From contig WPIO01000044.1 in NCBI GenBank assembly GCA_009760855.2, positions 1,745,393-1,809,392 of the forward strand: 64,000 nucleotides of DNA, read 5' to 3'. Below the pieces are notes generated by a model that was given only the letters and a program-made list of their open reading frames with translations, was not told the origin of the DNA and did no database searches. Positions 11,249-22,330 of this stretch are shown piece by piece. Numbering within the stretch: the stretch's first letter is position 1; each line of letters opens with the position of its first letter. The DNA comes from Cristatella mucedo. Taxonomy: Eukaryota; Bryozoa; Phylactolaemata; Cristatellidae. A program made the translations under genes and the position numbers.

Positions 11249-11481
11249 TGATAATAATAATATTGATTCACTTGATAAAGCGCCCTCAGAGAACTTAATC
11301 TCTCTCTAGGCGTTTCACATTTGCTGTAAAGTGAAATGCAATTGAATGGTAAGTAAAATCATGCTTGAAAAACAAACGAAATGAATAATATGGTTAGGGG
11401 TGACATGCACAGGGTCAGCATGCAAATGTGGTTAGTGGCAGCATGCACAGTGTCAGCACGCATAAGCACATCAAGGACGAA

Positions 11482-13162
11482 TCACAGGGACCCACTAAAT
11501 GCTGTCCTAAATAGGTGTGTTTTTAAGTTCCTTTTAAATGTGGTCAGGTCAGAGGATGTTCTGACGCAGGTCGGGAGAACGTTCCAGGCTTTGGGAGCAT
11601 ATGAACTAAATGCACGGTCTCCAGAGGATTTAAGGTTTGTATGAGGTATTTCTAGACTGTTGGATTCCGAAAAGCGAGTGGTACGATGCTTGGCCTGATG
11701 GGGTAGTATATCTGACAGATAGGCTGGAGCCATAGAATGAAGGGACCTAAAAGTGAGCGACAAAACCTTGAAGTCAATCCGTTGCCTCACTGGTAGCCAG
11801 TGCAGGTCGGCGAGAAGTAGAGTAATGTGGCAACTGCGACGCTCACGACAGACAAGCCTAGCTGCAGAGTTTTGCACGAGCTGCAATCGCCTGATCGCAC
11901 ATGCTGGTAGGCCAGTAAGCAGTGAGTTGCAGAAGTCGAGACGGGATGTCACGAATGCATGGACCAATTTGGACGTGGTATCTTTATCTAAACAAGCCCG
12001 AATTTTAGCAATGTTATGAAGCTGAAAATAGGCGGATTTGACTGTGGAGCTGATGTGGTCGTCTAACGAGAGGTCACTTTGGAATATGACACCTAGATTT
12101 CGAGCTGATTTAACTGGAGATATGCTGGGAGAGCCAATTTTGAGAGTCAGCCTTTCCAATCTCTGTATCACACTGGGTTTGCCCATAACTAGTAAGTTAG
12201 TTTTATCATCGTTTAGTTTTAGAAAATTTGCTGCCATCCATGTGCGGATGTCATCAATGCATGCAGCAAGTGAGTTTAGAGAATTTGAGGTGCTCGAAGG
12301 CTGGGAGGGATCAAAGCAAAGGTACAACTGAGTGTCATCCGCCTAGAAGTGAGAGCCTAGATTGTGCTTGGCAATCACATCAGCAAGAGGCAGAGTATAA
12401 ATCGTGAAAAGAACTGGACCTAGCACTGAGCCCTGAGGTACTCCATAATTCAGAGGTACTTCAGATGATCTTTGTCCATTCATGTCAATACTCTGGAGTC
12501 TCCCACTGAGATAGGACCTGAACCACTGCAGAGCAGTGCCAGTGATGCCCAGGCGAGATGAGAGGCGCTCTAGAAGAACTTTGTGATCGATGGTGTCAAA
12601 AGCTGCCGAAAGATCGATCAAAACAAGCAGAGACACTCTACCATGCATTCCTAAGTAGGTCGTTGTATACCCTAAGCAATGCTGACTATGTGGAGTGATT
12701 AGCTCTAAAGCCAGAGTGGAACTTACTAGCAAGGTGTGAGGTTTCGATATACGAGTTCAGCTGGTCCGCCACGACCCGTTCGAATGCCTTTGATAGGAAT
12801 GGTAGAAGGGAAACTGGGCGGTAGTTGCTCAAGTTCTCTTGGTCAAGTGTAGCTTTCTTGAGAAGTGGCCTGACTACAGCTTTTTTGAAAGGTGCTGGGA
12901 CATGACCTGAGGCTAATCACACATTAATGATGTTAGTTATGCATGGGAGCAGCAGATCAATGCAACGTAGGAGCAGGACAGTGGGAATAGGGTCCAGAGG
13001 ACTTGTTGTCTTCTTTGATTGAGATACGAACTTTAGGACTAGATCACTAGTGACCTGCTTAAATGCAGACATTGAGGAGCAGCCAGGAACCGAGGAACAG
13101 CATTCTAGTGGGGAGGTTGTCATCGCAGGGATGGATTCTCTGATCTTGTCTATCTTCTGCAC
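11482..13162 (-). pseudogene. LINE-A reverse transcriptase, disabled
   Basis: Two main open segments cover the palm and thumb: LLDLSAAF-like and [16 protein letters not shown] motifs, then MYLCF through the C-terminal ALHWLPV-type region (ADLHWLPVRQRIDFKVLSL) to FRTAFSGSL. The codon for the Tyr of the catalytic YADD box is a TAG stop here (the frame reads SHF-stop-ADDTQL near 12343-12346), which alone would abolish activity. Additional frameshifts lie near 12733 and 12916. Confidence 0.85.
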
Positions 13163-13389
13163 AAAGAATCGAGAGAAGCGATCGGCTAGATCATCATTAG
13201 GATCATCAGGTAAGGATTTTTATAAAAACTAGACTTAGCCTTTGCTAGGATCGATTGGTACGACCTACAGTAGTCTTCATATGCCTGTCGATGGACAGTT
13301 AGTCCGGATCTTTTGTATGTTTTTTCAAGCTTTCGTTTAGTAGACTTGGCTAGTTTAATGTCTGTTGTAAACCATAGACCGTCTGGGCG

Positions 13390-14465
13390 GGGTGCACAGT
13401 GCACTTTGTCAGAGGGACAAACTCGTCTAGCCTGTCAGCTAGTGTCGTGTTGAAGCTATCTACCAATGATGACAGATCGGAGGGAGGATTGAGCAGCAGA
13501 GGTGAAGCAGATATTCTCGCACGGACAGCATCGATGTCAAGGGTCTTGAGGTTTCGCGATTCACAGGTTATTTTAGAGGAGGATGTGGGCACACACTGTA
13601 GATTGAATGAGATCTGCATGTGGTCAGATAAGCATGATTTGGTAATAATTGGTGATGACAAAGTGCAGTTATTTGAGTAAATCTGGTCGAGTGTGTGACC
13701 CTTGATGTGGGTAGGGCCATGCACATGAGCCACAAGAGACAATGAGTCAGTCAATGCACGAAATTTGGTACTGAAAGCGTCAGATAAGTTATCAAAGTGA
13801 ACGTTGAAATCACCCATTACGAGGAAGGATCGATTTCTTGCACACAGAATCGAAATGAGATCGGAGAAATCTGAGATAAAGGAGGATTTGGTACCTGGTG
13901 GGCGATAGACTACTGCCACTATCGGTAGCTTGTTTTCGGGTGAGACCAAGACAATTGATTCAAAAGACTGCTTCGAGGGTATCGCAAATGGCTTGAAGTT
14001 GAATTTCGAGCACACGACATTAGCAACTCCACCTCCAGTTTTGATTGATCCAGGGGTGAGAAAGAACGAGAAACCAGATGGAGTTTCGTCTTTAATTGTC
14101 GGACAATTTATCGATTTCAGCCAAGTTTCAGTTAGGGCGAGCAGGTCGATACCATTTTCAGAAATAAGGTAGCTTATTACTAGAGGTTTATTGCACATTG
14201 AGCGAGGATTCCAAAGGCAAGCGTTAAGTCTGGCCGATGGGGTTACAACAGGCTTGATGACCACTAAGTTTGAGGAATTTACAGCGACGCATGTGGGGAA
14301 GCGTGCTGAGCGGTTCGAGACAATGCTAGGAATACCGAACGAGCTAGTACTCAGCTTGCAGGTTCCGCCCAACGAGCGGCGTCTGAGCTGGCGGTTCCAG
14401 CCACCGCGGCGGCTACGGGGGTGCTTTTCTTTTGTTAATGCATAGTTCATGAATCTTAGCAACAA
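13390..14465 (-). pseudogene. LINE-A endonuclease domain
   Basis: An uninterrupted frame of about 359 codons carrying an exonuclease/endonuclease/phosphatase fold. Visible motifs in order are LNACLWNPRSMCNK, the catalytic-Glu motif LLALTETWL, VVYRPPG, the MGDFNVHFD active-site segment, THIKGHTLDQIYS and the terminal LSDHMQISF with its His. In CR1/L2 elements this domain nicks the target DNA to prime reverse transcription. The frame then shifts near 13392, where the downstream linker (TDIKLAKSTKRKLEKTYKRS) continues in another frame. Confidence 0.85.
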
Positions 14466-14595
14466 TATTAATATCTAGGAATGCATTTGATATGCGATGA
14501 CGAAGTGATAACAGCTGCTGACGATCATAACTAACAAGCAGGTTACTAGCCGATACAATTCATAACGTGGTTCGCATTTAGTCTGAAAAGAAATT

Positions 14596-15229
14596 TCAGA
14601 AAGAAGACAATATTTACTAGATTTTTGCTTTACTGCAAATCAGTTTCTCGAAGAAGCTCTCTAACAGTATTCCCCACAATGTTTTCCTTATACTATCGTT
14701 GGTAACGATGTTCACTATCCTGCTGAAGATGCCCGCCTGTAGCCTCGAAGCTCTTTGTGGGTTTCCATGTTCCCTGTGAATTTTTCAAGAAGAGTATCGA
14801 GGATATGGAATTTGAGGAACAGTGTGCAACAAATTTTTGCGTAGCTCTGTATGAAAGACTGAACTAGCTGCTCATAGTTTCAGCTTGGCGATTGCTCAGA
14901 AAAATCAGCCAGTCACTGAGACCTAGCTGACCTACGTCACTTTCTCTGACCTGTTCGGTGTCTTGGCGAATTCTTCAAATTCTAAAATCGTTTTAATCTG
15001 CGATCTGACAAAAATACCAGCTTTTACCTTGGCCTCCAACAACTGAGGAGGGACATATTAAAGGTTCGTGAATGTAGCAAAGTTATTGTTAAGAGTCTCT
15101 AAAAGTTGCTTAACGAAGCCTAACTTATTGTGCACTGGAGGTGTCGGGACTTTCCCAGAGTCAACCAGCGGCTCCACCTTGATGTTGTTCTTCCCTACAA
15201 TTGCTTAGCTCTGCCAAACTTGATACAGA
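14596..15229. other. no supported feature
   Basis: Possibly more of the LTR-element remnant that lies to the right, but no motif is readable in either strand. Confidence 0.35.
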
Positions 15230-15598
15230 ATGTTAGATCACTGACGCTATATTTCGCAAGATAGGGGTCTCCCAGACATTCGCTCTCTTCCCTGTTGAAA
15301 GGGAATCAAAGTGACTTTCCTGTCTTGGTCATACGATTGTCGCTTCTGTCGTTGCTTCAGCCTGTCAGTCACAGACTCTAAAGGTTTTACCAGACATGCT
15401 TTACATGGTAGGTTTCTCTCAACATCTTTATTTGAAACGCTATTAGTGTCCGATCTAAGCAATAGATCCACTGTTATTCCATATGGTACTCGTGGTCTTC
15501 GAAGCCCAAATATCAGTTCAAAGGGTGATTACTGAGTGCTCATTTGCACCGACGTGCTGTATGCAAAGCACACGTAGGTTACACAGTTACCTGGAATA
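15230..15598 (-). pseudogene. Gypsy-type integrase C-terminal fragment
   Basis: The minus strand reads VCFAYSTSVQMSTQ, a stop, SPFELIFGLRRPRVPYGITV and then a lysine/arginine-rich segment with DRLKQRQKRQSYDQ. The FAYNTS-x-H-x-STG-x-SPFEL-x-(Y/F)GR pattern is the end of the integrase core of Ty3/Gypsy elements. The stop and short length show a dead remnant. The integrase sequence breaks off at 15598, where the foldback-like element begins. Confidence 0.65.
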
Positions 15599-16312
15599 GA
15601 TAAGCTCATCCAAGATTATTTCATTAAAAATTAGTTCCTCAAAATGTATTCATCAAATAACAATTCATCCAAAAACTAATTCATCCAAAGTAGCTCATCC
15701 AAAATTATGCCATCAAACATTTTTTTTATTGAAAAAAGTGACCGAAAAATGAATCAGAGCATCTCATAAACAATTTTTGATTTCTGAAAGTTCTCTGAAA
15801 AGAAATGCATAGAATGTGTTCTAATAATGTGTCGGTGCTCAGCCGTTGCACGAGGGCTCTCCCTTGAATTTGCGTAACACAGCGTTGGCAGGGAGGTCAG
15901 GGCGAGCCGACTAGCAAATGCAGTTCAGTTTGCATAGCGCGCCCTTGATGAGCCGGGTTCGTTCATGTTGTTTCGTAGCCAGCCCTCGACTTGAAGGCCT
16001 GCGTGAGGCGGCTGGGAAGGGAGAGTTACGACGGAGACGCGGAATAGTGGAGCTGAGTGTCGTTGCACCCGTTGAATATACGTCTGTTGAAGGGCGAGCT
16101 AAGGTGTTTGTGTGCCGTCACGTGAGTGCCGTTTCATAAAACTTAATAGAAAAAAATTAGATGACAAAAATCAAAAAATTGCAAAAAAATGCAATTGGGC
16201 GTTTTGAATAGTTTTTCGATTAGTTATTTTTTATGAAATAATTTTTGATTAATTAATTTTTGATGAATTAATTTTGATGAAATAATGTTTGTTGAATTCA
16301 CCTAGGGCTGTT
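15588..16312. mobile_element. foldback-like element with repeat-built inverted ends
   Basis: Both ends carry degenerate tandem copies of an approximately 15-bp unit (ATTCATCAAAAATTA-like). They face one way at 15605-15715 and the opposite way at 16200-16300, so the ends form long imperfect inverted repeats. Between them is a GC-richer core (about 15840-16140) containing a CACGTG. Inverted ends made of short tandem repeats are typical of Foldback-type DNA elements. ACCTgG on the left and ACCTaG on the right could be a target duplication. Confidence 0.55.
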
Positions 16313-17581
16313 ACTCCAAAGTTTATCGCCTCGGATGGGCTGTTGAAGTAAGTCGCTGGTGGTTATAATGCATATTTCCACTCCACCATTACTGGTTGAG
16401 AGTAAAATACTCACATTAACGTTCTCAGTGTGCAAGTTGCCTTATGCGGGCCTCAAGCCTACGGTATTAGGCTAGAAGATTGTGCACTCAAAACCTAGGC
16501 TAAAATCTAAAAGTTTACTGGGTTAGAAAAATTCGTAGCAGATGTAACGGAAGAACGTGAGGAGTGGTTTGTAAACTTAGCACTCTTTCTAACCAGAGAA
16601 GGTGTGTCGCTGTTAGTAGCAATGACCGAATGCTAATTTGGCGCCAGCGGCACTCACTAGCTTCCAGCGCGTTTTACAAGCGACATCTAACTCGCGAAAG
16701 TTGGCCAAATCATGCTCAGTAAATGCTATAGTACTTCCCAAACGAGCCCGAAACTACGAGAATACACATTAAGCATAGCAGACATTCCCACTTCATCGTG
16801 TGAAAACCATATTCGGACAAGCCGCGATAATGTTTTATGCCTCCGGGACACTTCAAACGGCGACAAGGAGTAGCATGTCAATTCAGTTGTGCTATAGATA
16901 AAGAAATCTCGGAATTAAAGAACAAGCCAATTCTGATTCGTTTGTTAGAATGGCTTCGCTTTCTCGCAATCTACAATAGTGGCTGCTAAGGCAGAGAGTT
17001 AGGCATGAAATTGGAAGCTGGGACACTTTATGCTTCGAAGTGAGTTTCAGGCTATGAGTGGTGTATACTCGCATATTCGTGCCTGTCTGTAGCTAATACT
17101 TAGACCGCTCTACGTGTGAGACTTCGTCTTCATTTATATCGATGTGAGTCCGATGTTTGGTACTACAGTGTTCTGTTAGTGTCAGCATCTCAATGCCATA
17201 TGCGAGCCATACTATAAGTCATGCTGCGAGCCGGGAGCTCTACCAGTATTTGTCTTGCGTCTGCAAGGAAAAGCACAGTTTCCAGCACTGTGTTTGTTGC
17301 GAACAACTTTAGTCCTGAAGATGCCACAGCCTGTTCCTAACAAGCTTGTCTATCGCTGTTGTGACCCAATATAGTGGATGTCGCAAAAACTGCGTGCATT
17401 AACTAGGCAGTTTGAAAAGTCAGCATAGCTAGGCATAGATTCTATACAATGCAAAGCTTGACCCAAGAGCTGCAGTAGTAATAATAACACAATTGCAAAT
17501 TTAAGAGAACCAAGTCTTTTTAAGCATGCATGGAGCCATGCGATTTGGCTAGTAATAGCAGAAACAATGTCACTAAGAGGT
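16313..17581. other. no supported feature
   Basis: Right flank of the foldback-like element. It could continue the Gypsy remnant, but no domain is legible. Confidence 0.4.
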
Positions 17582-17755
17582 AAGCTGATTCCCCCCCCCC
17601 CGCCTCACACGTTTAGCGGCAGAAGAGCCATACCAGCTATCGCAAACACTTGCAGTGGGCAGTAAGCGAGCGCCTACTAGAAGACTCGAACCCATGTCGT
17701 GAGTGTCGTACAGTAAGAACCATTTGTGTACCACTAGGCCAAGACCAAAGCCGAA
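17582..17755 (-). mobile_element. SINE-A copy
   Basis: On the minus strand it opens with a tRNA-like A box (TGGCCTAGTGGTAC), then a B box (GGGTTCGAGTC), then TAGTAGGCGCTCGCTTACTG and GCTCTTCTGCCGCTAAACG, the body shared with copies at 26.1, 39.7 and 63.2 kb. It contains a run of 11 C. Its head ends only 3 bp from the MITE that follows. Confidence 0.75.
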
Positions 17756-17758
17756 TGC

Positions 17759-18378
17759 TGCGTTCACACTGTCGCCTATCTACCCAAATTGGCGCCGATG
17801 TTGTCCCGATTTTCCTCCGGTTTGGGCTCCTACGTCACATTGGGGAGGAGCCAAACGGCCGGCTGTCATAAAAAGGACTTTCAAAGCTTTCTTGTTGTAC
17901 CAGCCGACCAATCAAACCTCCGGGCTCGTAAGAAGCACGCCGTTGCTAAAATAACGACGGCTGGTGCCACTAGGCGCGAGTCATATTGATGCGTTCAGAG
18001 CTAAACGCTAATGAGATGCTTATTCATTTTAGCCATGGCTTAACCCTTTTCCGTACAGGCGTCGCACGCGAGTCCGTTTATGAAATTCACCAGCAAACCC
18101 GTATCAGTGCATTAGTACTACACTACAGCACATCCTAAACGGCGTACATTAAGTACTGTTATGCACTTTCCTAAAAAAAAGGCTGTTTGATATGCTTATC
18201 AACATTTTGTTTCTATTCTTCTTATAGTTGCCTACATTTATGACTGCAGCGGCGAACTCAACTTCTGCGGTATTGGCCTGGCGTCTTCCCGGGATACCCT
18301 CCTCTGGCATTAGAGCGGGAGGCTGCAGGAGGGATTAAGTGGGCCATCAACATTTCATGAAACGGCAGTGTGAACGCA
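17759..18378. mobile_element. 620-bp MITE with 13-bp terminal inverted repeats
   Basis: Starts with TGCGTTCACACTG and ends with its exact reverse complement, CAGTGTGAACGCA. No transposase frame is inside, so it would be non-autonomous. TIRs of this GCGTTCACAC kind occur in several cut-and-paste superfamilies; I see no clear target duplication that would decide which. Confidence 0.6.
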
Positions 18379-18861
18379 ATAACTAGGAAGAAAGTCGATA
18401 GTGTCAATGCTGCTTAGAAAGTGTAAGCACAAACTGTAACTCAGCCTATGCTAACTCGTTGGGTTTCAGCTTCTTTTTAAATGTCGCAAAGTTCGGGATA
18501 TTGAGATGTGAGATTGGAGTAGTGTCTGCATTTTGGAATAGCTAGGACAGGAAAAGCTCAGCAAAAGTGAGACTGCAAAACGATGAGAAAAAGGGCTTTA
18601 TTCCAGCATCTCGGTAAGCATAACCTCTGTTTGAGGACTTTCTATGCTTATCGTAAGCTCATGCTTACCTGAAGATCGTGGGACGATCTAGCATGGTCTC
18701 AGGGTATTCATATGGCCGATAAAGCTAGCCCAGTTTTATCACTTTCAATGTGGGTCGCATCTGACGAACCGTGCAAACCCTAGATCAGTGATAGATTATA
18801 AGAGTATAGAAGAGTGAGAACCCCCGCCGTCTCTCAGGAATGTAACGTATCTTTATTCGTA
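18379..18861. other. no supported feature
   Basis: AT-rich spacer between the MITE and the LINE-B tail. Confidence 0.5.
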
Positions 18862-20168
18862 ATTCTTGAAAGCCACAAAGACTATATGGGTGTAACGCAG
18901 GAGAGTTTGTTATAGCCCACTCATAGTATCAGCGACTTTCAGTACTCATTCGGTCGAAAACAGACTTCATCTCACGAAATAAAGAGAAAGTGAGAAGCAT
19001 AGCAGAGTCAGGAGAGCAGTTGAGGTAGTGAGTAGCATGGAAGTAGCTGGAAAGGATGTGCCACAGTCAGCAGCAGGAGAGTAGTTGTCGTTTCGTAAGA
19101 ATCGTGAAAGCGGGTTCCATAGCCTAATACTTGCAGAGCTAAAGCTTCTGTCGCCAACTTTTAAGTGGAGGAATGGAAAACCTAATTTATTGTCCATACA
19201 GGACCTTAGAGCATGAGAAGGCTGAGACTGGTGCAGCAGTTCAGTCGGTATGGAGGAGCCAAGCCGTGGTGGACCTTCTGGGTCAGCGTATAAACATTAC
19301 ACCGTATCCGTTGATTGACCGGCAGCCTTCCTAGCTCTTTTCGCAATTGAGACGTGTAGTCAAACCTCTTGGATTTGAAAACTAGCCTTGCAGCCATATT
19401 CATAGCCATCTGCAGCAGCGTAGTTTTTTCCAGTAGCCCAGCCAAAAGGGAATTACAATAATCAAGCCGAGACAGATCTAAGGAGCTAATCAAACTTTTT
19501 GTAAGCCACCGTGGAAGACAGCTCCTATTCTTATATAGGGATCAGACGTGATGGCTAGCTGTGGAAGCAGTCTTCTGAATAAAGCTTTTAAATTTTAGGC
19601 AGTTGTCGAAGACGACACCTAAACTTCGAGCACGTGTTGATGGTCGCACAACAGTATGAACTAGTAAATGAGCAAAACTTTCTAATCCAGCCACATGCTT
19701 AGGATGTCCCAAGAGGAGCAGTGCAATTTGATCGTCGTTTAGTTTCAAGAAATTTTTAGATACCAGGATCAAATGTCGGCAAGGCAAGCATTCAGTTTAG
19801 CAGTTCTTGAAGCAGATTCCAACGGTTTGAATGACAAATACAGCCTAGTATCGTCAGCATAAAAGTGATATAGGATTCCATGAACCTTAATCACTTTCCC
19901 AGAGGTTGAGTATAAGTGGAGAACAGCAAGGGACCCTAGACGGACCCTTGATGGACTCCACAGGTAACCGATGTCGTGAGTGAGACCTGACGCACCCATG
20001 ACACGGATAGAACACGATCTAAAAAGTACGATTTAAACCAGGCCAGTGCTTCGTCTGCCAGACCGATCGTTGTTCTCAATCGTTCAAGCGGAACATCGTG
20101 ATCAACGGTGTCGAAGGCAGCTGATAGATCTAGCAGAGCTAGGGCAGTGGCATTAACGTTATCGTTGC
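18862..20168 (-). mobile_element. LINE-B copy, 5'-truncated
   Basis: Minus-strand copy from the LLDLSAAFDTVDH motif of the reverse transcriptase through FYADDTRLYLSF and the C-terminal region to the LINE-B tail (CTTTGTGGCTTTC end). Frames at 19769-19999, 19542-19787, 19206-19493 and 18967-19197 are pieces of one ORF broken by stops and frameshifts. Its 5' end meets the plus-strand LINE-B copy head to head. Confidence 0.85.
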
Positions 20169-20736
20169 CGCATACATTGTTAATGCTTCTCAGGGAAAAG
20201 GGGTCGTCCCCAAGTCCTTCAAATCGGCAATCGTTAGACCTATACTTAAAAAGCCTGGATTAGATACAGAGATCCTTGTAAACTATCACTCAGTTTCCCT
20301 TCTTCTTTTCTTGTCAAAGATTCTTGAAAAAATTGTTGCTAAGCAGCTGGTTGAGCATATTGAAAATAATGAAATTTCAGAAACATTTCAGTCAGGGCTC
20401 AAGAGGCAGCACTCCACTGAAACTGTTCTCCTCCATGTTAACAATGACATTCTACGTGGCAACGACGACGGGAATGTCACTGCCCTAGCTCTGCTATATC
20501 TGTCTGAGAGAAGTGCAGACGAAGCACTGGCCTGGTTTAAATCGTACTTGTTTGATCGTGTTCAATCCGTTTTGTGTGGGTCAGGTCTCACACACGAGAA
20601 GGGTCACCTATGGAGTCCCTCAAGGGTCTGTACTCGGTTCCTTGCTGTTCTCCATTTACACACAACCTCTGGGAAAAGTGATTAAGGCCAACAGAATAGG
20701 ATATCATTTTTATGCTGACGATACTCAGTTGTATTT
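20160..20736 (+). mobile_element. LINE-B copy, upstream part (interrupted)
   Basis: Plus strand, beginning in the linker before the reverse transcriptase ([20 protein letters not shown]), then [30 protein letters not shown] and LALLYLS. About 20 codons around the catalytic AFDTVDH motif are deleted. It continues to [10 protein letters not shown], where a LINE-A copy interrupts it. The same copy resumes at 22331. Confidence 0.85.
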
Positions 20737-22330
20737 ATAATAATAATAATAATAATAATAATATTGCACTTGATAAAGCACCCTCAGAGAACTTAATCTC
20801 TTTCTAGGCGCTTTACATATGCTGCAAAGTGATATGCAATAGAATAGTAAGTAAAATCATGCTAAAAAAACAAACGAAATGAATAATATGGTTAGGGGTG
20901 ATATGCACAGGGTCAGCATGCAAATGTGGTTAGTGGCAGCATGCACAGTGTCAGCACGCATAAGCACATCAAGGACGAATCACAGGGACCCACTAAATGC
21001 TGTCCTAAATAGGTGTGTCTTTAGGTTCCTTTTAAATGTGGTCAGGTCAGGGGATGTTCTGACACAGGTCGGGAGGGAGTTCCAGGCTGTGGGAGCATAC
21101 GAGCTAAATGCATGGTCTCCAAAGGATTTAAGGTTTGTACGAGGTATTTCTAGACTGTTGGATTCCGAAAAGCGAGTGGTACGATGCTTGGCCTGATGGG
21201 GTAGTATATCTGAGAGATAGGCTGGAGCCATAGAATGAAGAGACCTAAAAGTGAGCGACAAAACCTTGAAGTCAATCCGTTGCCTCACTGGTAGCCAGTG
21301 CAGGTCGGCGAGAAGTGGAGTAATGTGGCAACTGAGACGCTCACGACAGACAAGCCTAGCTGCAGAGTTTTGCACGAGCTGCAATCGCCTGATCGCACAT
21401 GCTGGTAGGCCAGTAAGCAGTGAGTTGCAGAAGTCGAGACGGGATGTCACGAATGCATGAACCAACTTGGACGTGGTATCCTTATCTAAACAAACCCTAA
21501 TTTTAGCAATGTTATGAAGCTGAAAATAGGCGGATTTGACTGTGGAGCTGATGTGGTCGTCTAACGAGAGGTCGCTTTGGAATATGACACCTAGATTTCG
21601 AGCTGATTTAACTGGTGATATGCTGGGAGAGCCAATTTTGAGAGTCAGCCTTTCCAATCTCTGTATCACACTGGGTTTGCCCATAACTAGTAAGTTAGTT
21701 TTATCATCGTTTAGTTTTAGAAAATTTGCTGCCATCCATGTGCGGATGTCATCAATGCATGAAGCAAGTGAGTTGAGAGAATTTGAGGTGCTCGAAGGTT
21801 GGGAGGGATCAAAGCAAAGGCACAACTGAGTGTCATCCGCATAGAAGTGAAAGCCTAGATTGTGCTTGGCAATCACATCAGCAAGAGGCAGAGTATAAAC
21901 GGTAAAAAGGACCTAGCACAGAGCCCTGAGGTACTCCATATTTTAGTGGTACTTCAGATGATCTTTGTCCATTCACGTCAATACTCTGGAGTCTTCCACT
22001 GAGATAGGACCTGAACCACTGCAGAGCAGTGCCAGTGATGCCCAGGCGAGATGAGGGGCGCTGTAGAAGAACTTTGTGATCGATGGTATCAAAAGCTGCC
22101 GAAAGATCGAGCAAAACAAGAAGAGACACTCTACCCATGTCTGCATTCCTAAGTAGGTCGTTGTATACCCTAAGCAATGCTGACTCTGTGGAGTGATTAG
22201 CTCTAAAGCCAGACTGGAACTTACTAGCAAGGTGTGAGGTTTCGATATAGGAGTTCAGCTGGTCTGCCACGACCCGTTCCAGTGTCTTTGATAGGAATGG
22301 TAGAAGGGAGACTGGGCGGTAGTTGCTTAA
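20737..22330 (-). mobile_element. LINE-A copy inserted into LINE-B
   Basis: Minus-strand LINE-A, 1594 bp, 5'-truncated at [20 protein letters not shown] and ending in an (ATT)n tail at 20737-20765. GTATTT flanks it on both sides (20731-20736 and 22331-22336) and the LINE-B codons on either side join up once it is removed. It is younger than the LINE-B copy it hit. Confidence 0.9.
20980..21876 (-). CDS. LINE-A reverse transcriptase C-terminal ORF (298 codons)
   Basis: An intact frame from just upstream of the catalytic [12 protein letters not shown] box through NFLKLNDDKTNLLVMGK, LGVIFQSDLSLDDHIS, RLDFCNSLLTGLP and LLADLHWLPVRQRIDFKVL to the terminal FRTAFSGSL. This is the palm/thumb and conserved C-terminal region of a CR1/L2 reverse transcriptase, which copies the element's RNA at the nicked target. 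The upstream palm motifs ([23 protein letters not shown]) lie in a separate frame (21878-22330), so a frameshift near 21905 disables the copy. Confidence 0.85.
   Translation of the reverse strand: MIAKHNLGFHFYADDTQLCLCFDPSQPSSTSNSLNSLASCIDDIRTWMAANFLKLNDDKTNLLVMGKPSVIQRLERLTLKIGSPSISPVKSARNLGVIFQSDLSLDDHISSTVKSAYFQLHNIAKIRVCLDKDTTSKLVHAFVTSRLDFCNSLLTGLPACAIRRLQLVQNSAARLVCRERLSCHITPLLADLHWLPVRQRIDFKVLSLTFRSLHSMAPAYLSDILPHQAKHRTTRFSESNSLEIPRTNLKSFGDHAFSSYAPTAWNSLPTCVRTSPDLTTFKRNLKTHLFRTAFSGSL

Larger units (their letters stand above)
11249..14595 (-). mobile_element. LINE-A, nearly full-length CR1/L2-group retrotransposon
   Basis: The longest LINE copy. On the minus strand it runs from a short N-terminal segment (SYDRQQLLSLRHRISNAF) through an apurinic-like endonuclease and a reverse transcriptase to a 3' UTR, a GCGCC-type hairpin and an (ATT)n tail at 11249-11275. 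The layout, the LLDLSAAFDTIDH motif and the hairpin-plus-microsatellite tail are those of the CR1/L2 superfamily. Frameshifts and stops divide the coding region into at least five open segments, so this copy is dead. The 5' end near 14595 is where recognisable coding sequence stops; the true limit may be further up. Confidence 0.9.

Noticed and set aside
12038-12331. Plus-strand frames over LINE-A (also 11381, 11753, 13399, 13930, 14191, 21251, 21536, 45937 minus, 46258 minus)
   Set aside because: They are antisense shadows of the reverse transcriptase and endonuclease; the sense strand carries the catalytic motifs.
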